Source: Acinetobacter chengduensis (lineage in GTDB: Bacteria > Pseudomonadota > Gammaproteobacteria > Pseudomonadales > Moraxellaceae). Taken from it: 41,469 bases of DNA. The notes below the pieces were generated by a model. That model made no database searches and had not been told where the DNA came from. It worked only from the letters and a program-made list of their open reading frames with translations. This document shows, piece by piece, positions 36,017 to 41,469 of this stretch; the first letter of the stretch is position 1, and each line of letters begins with the position of its first letter. The stretch is from contig NZ_RCHC01000023.1 of the NCBI RefSeq assembly GCF_003664645.1, positions 1 to 41,469 of the forward strand, given 5' to 3'. Both the position numbers and the translations under genes were made by a program.

Positions 36017-36421
36017 ATGACGCAGCCGAATATTGTTCTTTCAGAACAGGATTTGAACCGTTTGGAAACCATGCTCGAACATCAGGATCAGCTAACGCCG
36101 ACCATGAAGCATCTGGAAAATGAGTTGGCACGTGCCGAAGTCGTTGCACCGCAGGATGTGCCAGCCAATGTTGTAAGTATGAATGCTAAGGTGCTCATTA
36201 AAATTGCACCAGCGACAGAGGCGACTGAAATTACCTTGGTTTATCCGCATGATTTTCGTGGCGATAAAGGACAAGTGAATGTGTTGGCACCAGTGGGTGC
36301 GGCCATTTTAGGTTTAGCTGAAGGTCAAGAAATTGAATGGCCACAGCCAGACGGTCACATTATGAAAGTCAAAATTGAAAAAGTGCTGTACCAACCAGAG
36401 CGCGAAGGCAACTATTTATAA
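36017..36421 (+). CDS. rnk: Regulator of nucleoside diphosphate kinase, Rnk/GreA-like
   Basis: A 134-aa protein (E. coli Rnk: 136 aa). The N-terminal part (about 1-50) is a short coiled-coil-like helix pair (LSEQDLNRLETMLEHQD, HLENELARAEVV). The C-terminal GreA/GreB-like domain contains VVSMNAKV, ITLVYPHDFRGDKGQVNVLAPVGAAILGL and the ending YQPEREGNYL, close to the E. coli protein. Rnk binds RNA polymerase in the secondary channel and was named for its effect on Ndk levels. ATG 36017 follows CAAGGATAA. It is a single gene with its own terminator. Confidence 0.92.
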   Translation: MTQPNIVLSEQDLNRLETMLEHQDQLTPTMKHLENELARAEVVAPQDVPANVVSMNAKVLIKIAPATEATEITLVYPHDFRGDKGQVNVLAPVGAAILGLAEGQEIEWPQPDGHIMKVKIEKVLYQPEREGNYL

Positions 36422-36448
36422 TTGGCTTACGTGACATCAGTTAAAACT

Positions 36449-36480
36449 AAAACTCCAGATTGATGATCTGGAGTTTTTTT
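36449..36480. terminator. Terminator between rnk and the converging gene
   Basis: ACTCCAGAT and ATCTGGAGT form a perfect 9-bp stem with a TGATG loop and a strong T-run for the plus strand. Confidence 0.92.
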
Positions 36481-36482
36481 AT

Positions 36483-38084
36483 TTAGTTCTGAGCAAAACC
36501 CTGTGGGTAGGGATTTAAATGAGGTTGGTAATGGTTGGCCCAAACTTTTCGCTCCGCAGGCAGTGATGTTTCAAAATTGTTTATACCATCGAACAGTGCT
36601 TGCATCGCAGATAAAATTTGAGGCATAGCACTGTCTGTAATCGCATCGCAGGCATTCAAATAAGGTTGGAAAATAGAAAATCCACGGTAATCAAATACAG
36701 AAAAATAGGGAATAATCAGTTGTAAGTTCATGGCATGTGCGCCGTATTGGCGAATGTGAATGGCAAAAGCATCGGTACGAATATGTGGTAAACAGGCATA
36801 CATTTCATAAGCAAGAACATTAAATGGATGTTTGTTTGGATTCTGTTCCAGTTGATTTAAGGCTTCATCAGGGCCACCCATGTGCTTAATAAATGTATGG
36901 CCGGGTGGAAAGCTGGTTGGAATCATATTGTCATCTGGGTCAGTTCTTGGCATGACTCCATGAATAAATTGAAATATATACGCGATCAATACACCAGCTT
37001 GATGTAAGGCATCATGATAAGGAGAGCCTTTATGCAGATCATCTAAAGATGTTTTAGCAATGTACATTGGATTACGCGTTTTTAAAATGTCGTTAATAAT
37101 CTGCTGGGCATATTTTGTTGAGCTGGTCTGAATAATAGGTGCAAAAAGAAAATCACAAACATGACCAGTGGTAAAAAATACGCGATTATGAATATGTGCG
37201 ATGCGCGCAGTCGGCAATTGAGCTTGAATATCTTGCCCAAGCATTTGGCTTGCTTGGACCGGATTTAGCCAGCGTAAAGAAGTGCCTGCGTGTTGCGCGA
37301 TAACGCGCCCTAAGTAGCCACTTAGAAATAAAATGAAGTAATAATTGTTTTCTTCTGTTAAAAATTTTTCAGCGGAAATGATGTAATTCTGGCGCATTTC
37401 CCGCATTAACTCATCTAAGCGTTCAAGGCTTTTGAGGGAGTAGTCTAAGTTAGATATTTCTACAAGTTTTAAATAAGGGCTTCCGCTGGGTAACGGGTAT
37501 TGGTTTTGATACATCTTTTGTAACGCATGCATTTCTTCAGCAATTTTTTGTCGGCTTTCGCCAGTCAATACCATGTGATTGAGAAGTTCGATTTCAACAT
37601 GTTGACTAAAATGAAGTGGAATTTCAGCTTGTTGAAAGTACTGGTGTACAACAAGAAGGGGAAAAACTATTTTATGAGCTAAAACCAGTGCATAGTCATA
37701 TAAATATGATTGAGGCAAGGACATTTCACTTTCAGATAGCGTTCTTTTCAGCTCTTCACGATTCAACCATTGTTCTGCATAAGTACTACGTTCTGCTAAA
37801 AATTGGCCCAAATGGCTGGCCAATAGCATGAGTGTGTTTAACTGGCTTGTTTCAGCATCATGCTGAATATCGAGTGAACCTACTTGTTTTTTAAATGCTG
37901 TAAATAATTGATCAAGGCGCTGAAAGCTGGCAAAGCTTTGATCCAAATTAACAGTATTTAATGCATTGGCAATATAAAACTCATGCTGATTTGCGCTATC
38001 TTTAAAATGTTTTCGAATGCCTTGCATACGCGCGGTTGTAGATAAAGTAGAGTCGCTTGAGGTACTAAAATGATTTGTTATCAT
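36483..38084 (-). CDS. Large protein of unknown function with an internal duplication
   Basis: A 533-aa protein I do not recognise. Two segments repeat: residues about 45-110 (NLDQSFASFQRLDQLFTAFKK ... LASHLGQFLAERSTYAEQWL) and about 210-275 (NLDYSLKSLERLDELMREMRQ ... LSGYLGRVIAQHAGTSLRWL), sharing N-L-D-x-S, R-L-D-x-L, L-G and W-L at the same spacing. The C-terminal 200 residues (MPRTDPDDNMIPTSFPPGHTFIKHMGG, IPYFSVFDYRGFSIFQPYL) are unlike the repeats. It is mostly helical, without signal peptide or clear membrane segment. ATG 38084 has a weak AAAGAA upstream. The converse-facing TelA cluster starts 300 bp away, possibly a functional neighbour. Confidence 0.65.
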   Translation of the reverse strand: MITNHFSTSSDSTLSTTARMQGIRKHFKDSANQHEFYIANALNTVNLDQSFASFQRLDQLFTAFKKQVGSLDIQHDAETSQLNTLMLLASHLGQFLAERSTYAEQWLNREELKRTLSESEMSLPQSYLYDYALVLAHKIVFPLLVVHQYFQQAEIPLHFSQHVEIELLNHMVLTGESRQKIAEEMHALQKMYQNQYPLPSGSPYLKLVEISNLDYSLKSLERLDELMREMRQNYIISAEKFLTEENNYYFILFLSGYLGRVIAQHAGTSLRWLNPVQASQMLGQDIQAQLPTARIAHIHNRVFFTTGHVCDFLFAPIIQTSSTKYAQQIINDILKTRNPMYIAKTSLDDLHKGSPYHDALHQAGVLIAYIFQFIHGVMPRTDPDDNMIPTSFPPGHTFIKHMGGPDEALNQLEQNPNKHPFNVLAYEMYACLPHIRTDAFAIHIRQYGAHAMNLQLIIPYFSVFDYRGFSIFQPYLNACDAITDSAMPQILSAMQALFDGINNFETSLPAERKVWANHYQPHLNPYPQGFAQN

Positions 38085-38380
38085 GATGATTCTTTTAGTG
38101 TTATTTTGATATGAGTATAAAAGAGCATCTTTGAGTAGTGCTAGTGATTAGAGCTAGATTTTTATAAAATTAAATCGATGCTAATTTAAACAATGATCGA
38201 AAAACTTAAACGTGTTTAGCAGATGATTTAAAATCCAGTTGTTTACCTTTCAAAGTTTGAATGAAGGCTTAAGATTAAAATAGCGCAATACTCAAAAGGC
38301 TCGGATATTTTGCAAAAAACTACATCAAAGCTTTGCTAAAAGCCTTAGTATAAAAATGATTTTATTGAGTTTAATGATTT

Positions 38381-39169
38381 ATGTCTCAAGTCGATGTGTT
38401 GGTGCCTTTAACAGAGATAATTGTATCTTCAGAGGAAGTGCTGTCGGTCAAATGCAATGAATTGGTCCCCATATTGAATGATCAATATCGTTTAAATCAT
38501 TATGCAGATTCCATCATTCAGGCTCAATCAGTGCTGTTAGACGGGGTAGATCCGCATTTAACTCAAAAGCTGGGCCAACGGATTGAAGAGTTAATACACA
38601 TGCTGTCTGACTCAAAGAAAATTTTAAAAAAACGCAAATTTAATGGCTTACAAAAATGGCTGGGTATTGATTTAGAGTTTGGTTCTCATCAATTTGATTA
38701 CTATAAAAAGCTCGATCAAATCTTAACTGATGCCAATCAGCTCAGTCAGCATTTGCAAATCGAAATTCAAAAATCACAATCACGTTTTAGTCAGTTACAG
38801 GGGCTACGTGAGCAAATGGTAAAATATATTCAGGCGGCTGAGGAATTCTCACAAGAATACCCAAGTTTTGCACATCAAGCGCCTTTGGACAGTTTTGCCG
38901 AGCGCTTAGCAAAAAAGATTCAAAGCTTAAGAACTTTACAGGCCAGCAATGATATTGCAATGATGCAAATGCATTTATCACAGCAGTTATCTTTTAGTTT
39001 GCTGGACCGTTTTAAAGAGGCACAGCAAGTGCTGATTCCAGCATGGCAGTATCATGTTAAACAAAGCCAGCAGAATAACTCGACAACTTCACTGGAAAAA
39101 CTTGATAATAGTCGAGAAGCCCTCATTAAAACATTAAGAAAATCATTAGAGAAATCCTCTAAATCATAA
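38381..39169 (+). CDS. Short TelA-related protein, first gene of a TelA-type cluster
   Basis: A 262-aa, almost wholly helical protein. The block LSFSLLDRFKEAQQVLIPAWQYHV (about 207-230) and the ending LDNSREALIKTLRKSLE parallel the next protein (NNLMLVDKFYAIKNITLPAWKNQI; LEHVQNTLIKTVNDVI), so it is a diverged and shorter TelA paralogue. There is no signal peptide or membrane segment. The ATG lacks a good ribosome site. The telA gene follows after 15 bp, so they form an operon. The partner-like pairing suggests a hetero-oligomer; the role is unknown. Confidence 0.65.
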   Translation: MSQVDVLVPLTEIIVSSEEVLSVKCNELVPILNDQYRLNHYADSIIQAQSVLLDGVDPHLTQKLGQRIEELIHMLSDSKKILKKRKFNGLQKWLGIDLEFGSHQFDYYKKLDQILTDANQLSQHLQIEIQKSQSRFSQLQGLREQMVKYIQAAEEFSQEYPSFAHQAPLDSFAERLAKKIQSLRTLQASNDIAMMQMHLSQQLSFSLLDRFKEAQQVLIPAWQYHVKQSQQNNSTTSLEKLDNSREALIKTLRKSLEKSSKS

Positions 39170-39184
39170 TCAGTAAGGTGCGCT

Positions 39185-40333
39185 ATGACACATCCAGAAA
39201 ACCTCCAATTGCTTGTAAACGAAGACACCCCAACAACAGCTGTATCTGTGGTAGAAGAAAAATTTAAACAACTCGACTTACAAGGTATTGGTTTAAAACC
39301 AGCAGATTTTCAGGATGTCATGACCGCACATAAAGAATTGGCGGATATGAACCATAATGCAGTTGCTGAGTATGGTAAAAATATTGCAACTAAAACATCA
39401 ACGTATACCGATGAACTGTTAAGTTTAGTGCAAAATAAAGACCTTGATGCAACAGGGCAAAAGCTCAATCAGGTGGTGCAAGTAGCACAGCAACTCAATA
39501 CCAGTAGTATTTTAAACAAATCCAAAAATTCAGGCTTTTTGGGCGGCTTACTGAGTAAGTTTAAGGGTGCGAAGCAAAGTTTTGATCAGCATTTTAATAC
39601 TACTAAAGAGCAAATTGATGCTTTGGTGAAAGAAATTGAAAGCTCACAAAACGGCTTGAAAGCACGTGTAGATACGCTGGATCGTATGTTTAATAGCGTG
39701 CAAGACGAATATAAGCAGTTGGGCGTATATGTTGCTGCAGGTAAATTGAAGCAACAAGATATTCAACAAGAAATTTCGACTTTAACGGCTTTAGAGCAAG
39801 ATCAGAACAATACACAAAAAATTTATGATCTCAATCATTTGGCCAATAATTTAGAAAAACGAGTCAGTGATTTACAAGTCTTGCAACAATCTGCGATGCA
39901 AACTTTACCCATGATTCGTATTATTCAGTCGAATAATTTGATGCTGGTAGATAAGTTTTATGCCATTAAAAATATTACTTTACCTGCATGGAAAAACCAA
40001 ATTAGCTTGGCAATTTCATTGCAGGAACAAAAGAATAGTGTGCAGTTGGCCAATACTATTGATGATGCGACCAATGACTTGCTCAAACGTAATGCGGATT
40101 TGTTGCATCAGAACTCGGTAGATACAGCCAAAGCGAATCAGCGTTCGGTGATTGATATTGAAACCCTTGAACATGTACAAAATACCCTCATTAAAACAGT
40201 GAATGATGTGATTCAGATTCAAAAAGAAGGCATGCAAAAACGTGATGAGGCGACTACACGCTTACGTGCATTGCAGGATAATTTGAATCATTTGGTGCTG
40301 GATACCAGCTCAAATGCTTCCAAGATTTCTTAG
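39185..40333 (+). CDS. TelA/KlaA toxic-anion-resistance family protein
   Basis: A 382-aa helical protein matching the TelA family: GGLLSKFKGAKQSFDQHFNTTKEQIDALVKEIE, TLDRMFNSVQDEYKQLGVYVAAG, LPMIRIIQSNNLMLVDKFYAIKNITLPAWKNQI and the C-terminal LEHVQNTLIKTVNDVIQIQKEG are typical. Family members are linked to tellurite, bacteriocin and envelope-stress resistance, mostly without a known mechanism. It lacks membrane segments and is probably cytoplasmic or peripheral. AAGGTG lies before the ATG. It is the second gene of a three-gene cluster with a short paralogue and a membrane protein. Confidence 0.85.
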   Translation: MTHPENLQLLVNEDTPTTAVSVVEEKFKQLDLQGIGLKPADFQDVMTAHKELADMNHNAVAEYGKNIATKTSTYTDELLSLVQNKDLDATGQKLNQVVQVAQQLNTSSILNKSKNSGFLGGLLSKFKGAKQSFDQHFNTTKEQIDALVKEIESSQNGLKARVDTLDRMFNSVQDEYKQLGVYVAAGKLKQQDIQQEISTLTALEQDQNNTQKIYDLNHLANNLEKRVSDLQVLQQSAMQTLPMIRIIQSNNLMLVDKFYAIKNITLPAWKNQISLAISLQEQKNSVQLANTIDDATNDLLKRNADLLHQNSVDTAKANQRSVIDIETLEHVQNTLIKTVNDVIQIQKEGMQKRDEATTRLRALQDNLNHLVLDTSSNASKIS

Positions 40334-40409
40334 AACTTGATCATTGGCATAAGGGTGTGCCATTTTTACTGCTTAGGAAGGCAATATTGTTAGTGACTCA
40401 GGAGAATAT

Positions 40410-41327
40410 ATGCCTCCCTTAGATGAATATGCTGTTCGTCCACAACAGATTGAAGCTGGTTTAGTAACGCTTAAAAAGCGGCAACGTAATGTTGTCTTAT
40501 TGGGCATCACGACATCGGTCTTTTTGATTGCTTCGGTGATTGGTCTGTTTGTACAACAAGATTTTGTCTATGGTTTTTTTGGTTTGACCACGCAGGTTGA
40601 ACAATTACATTTACCCAGTAGTATTGATGCACAGCTGATGGCCGTTGGCCAACAGCCTGATTATTTCGTCAATTTATTGGCATGGTTTGGTTGGCTTTTT
40701 CTAAAACTCTTTGTGGCATTTATTGGTTCATTTTTTGTGATCCATTTGCTACGTAAAATTCGCTTTTTTGCTGTCAGATTCCAATCGTTTGTATTGAAGT
40801 TTGTAGGTTGGATCATTGCATTTATGGTGCTTTGGGGCGGACTGACCTATGTGCAATATGATTTAAAATCTGATCATGCGGGTGAATATCAACAGCTAGT
40901 TCACTATGATAAAAATATTCAAGAAAGTGAAATATCACATTATTTGAAAGCATCAGAGATTGCGGTACCAGTTAAAAGCTATCTTTTGGCACAAACTGCC
41001 TTGTTACATCAGCCAGCCGATCGTGCAACTGCCATTCCTTATGTACAAGCGCTGATACAGGCCGAACAACAGGATCCTCAGTTTTTAAGCTATGGCTTTA
41101 AACCCGAGCAGTTGTGGAGCATGCAAAATCAACTGTTTGATAAAACAATGACGCCAATGGCGCAAAGTGTGAGTCAGCAAGTCGCGCAAGCCAATGTGCT
41201 GAGTACAGTCGTATACTGGGTATTATTGTTTGCTATTGCGATATTCCTTGTGATGAGTCTATTGCTATTTGTTTTATCCTCGCATTTGAAAAATCGTATT
41301 CAACGTATTGGGCAACACTTAAGTTAG
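40410..41327 (+). CDS. Four-helix membrane protein of the TelA-type cluster
   Basis: A 305-aa inner-membrane protein with four predicted helices: about 27-49 (VVLLGITTSVFLIASVIGLF), 88-112 (LLAWFGWLFLKLFVAFIG), 128-148 (FVLKFVGWIIAFMVLWGG) and 268-292 (VVYWVLLFAIAIFLVMSLLL). Between helices 3 and 4 lies a ~120-residue soluble region, probably periplasmic if the basic loops stay inside. I do not recognise the family. CAGGAG precedes the ATG, and it is 76 bp after the TelA gene in the same direction, so it probably anchors or works with the TelA proteins. Confidence 0.7.
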   Translation: MPPLDEYAVRPQQIEAGLVTLKKRQRNVVLLGITTSVFLIASVIGLFVQQDFVYGFFGLTTQVEQLHLPSSIDAQLMAVGQQPDYFVNLLAWFGWLFLKLFVAFIGSFFVIHLLRKIRFFAVRFQSFVLKFVGWIIAFMVLWGGLTYVQYDLKSDHAGEYQQLVHYDKNIQESEISHYLKASEIAVPVKSYLLAQTALLHQPADRATAIPYVQALIQAEQQDPQFLSYGFKPEQLWSMQNQLFDKTMTPMAQSVSQQVAQANVLSTVVYWVLLFAIAIFLVMSLLLFVLSSHLKNRIQRIGQHLS

Positions 41328-41469
41328 AGGCCTTAAGCTTAAATATTTTAGGCTCCATGTTTTTAGTGCATCGAATCGTTTTACAAAGTGTTAGATAGAG
41401 ACGTAGAACTGTATTATGTCTTTGAATAAAAGTTATATTTTTTATTTTGATCAGTTTTTTCGATCATTG
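41328..41469. other. Right edge, no feature seen
   Basis: AT-rich sequence with an imperfect repeat AGAGGCC...TTTTAGGCTC that is too weak to call a terminator. No gene starts in the correct frame before the window ends. Confidence 0.4.

Overview
The window looks like Acinetobacter chromosomal DNA: low GC, short AT-rich intergenic gaps, and a two-component 4-hydroxyphenylacetate (4-HPA) 3-hydroxylase that matches, as I recall it, the biochemically studied A. baumannii C1/C2 enzyme almost residue for residue. No database search was run; identifications rest on recognised motifs, lengths and gene order.

Layout. (1) 1-2470: right end of a prophage, with a lysis cassette (muramidase, Rz-type spanin, nested Rz1-type lipoprotein) and a convergent tyrosine integrase; the other prophage end is outside the window. 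(2) 2474-29134: a large aromatic-acid island. A leftward hpaA (AraC) plus Bcr/CflA-type transporter pair faces the rightward operon hpaG1-hpaG2-hpaE-hpaD-hpaF-hpaH-hpaI-succinate semialdehyde dehydrogenase, ending at a strong terminator. An EthD-like gene, an MHS permease and a divergent MFS/TetR pair follow. Then come the 4-HPA hydroxylase genes (C2, C1), an FAD dehydrogenase/EthD-like/SDR operon, two overlapping IclR regulators, an ACS-family permease with an OprD-type porin, hpaR (MarR) and a convergent DHA3-type exporter. (3) 29230-41469: ordinary chromosome: hexapeptide acyltransferase, a possible small RNA, small unknown genes, an ExoX-like nuclease, a lipase-like lipoprotein, glyA, rnk, a large protein with an internal duplication, and a TelA-type cluster.

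How it works together. C1/C2 hydroxylates 4-HPA to homoprotocatechuate; HpaD cleaves the ring meta; HpaE, F, G1/G2, H and I convert the product to pyruvate and succinate semialdehyde, and the dehydrogenase makes succinate. The porin and the ACS permease (possibly also the MHS permease) would supply uptake.

The most interesting points are: (a) a 16-bp palindrome, AGTTAATATATTAACT, in three exact and two near-exact copies at the hpa operon, the permease, hpaR and the exporter, which I infer to be the HpaR operator and which places an efflux pump in the regulon; (b) a 3-ketosteroid-dehydrogenase-type flavoenzyme with an SDR and an EthD-like protein beside the 4-HPA hydroxylase, which could aromatise a cyclohexane-ring precursor such as 4-oxocyclohexylacetate to 4-HPA; (c) face-to-face promoters each with its -35 inside a TetR-type operator; (d) a candidate ~138-nt transcript with a good promoter and terminator but no annotated gene.
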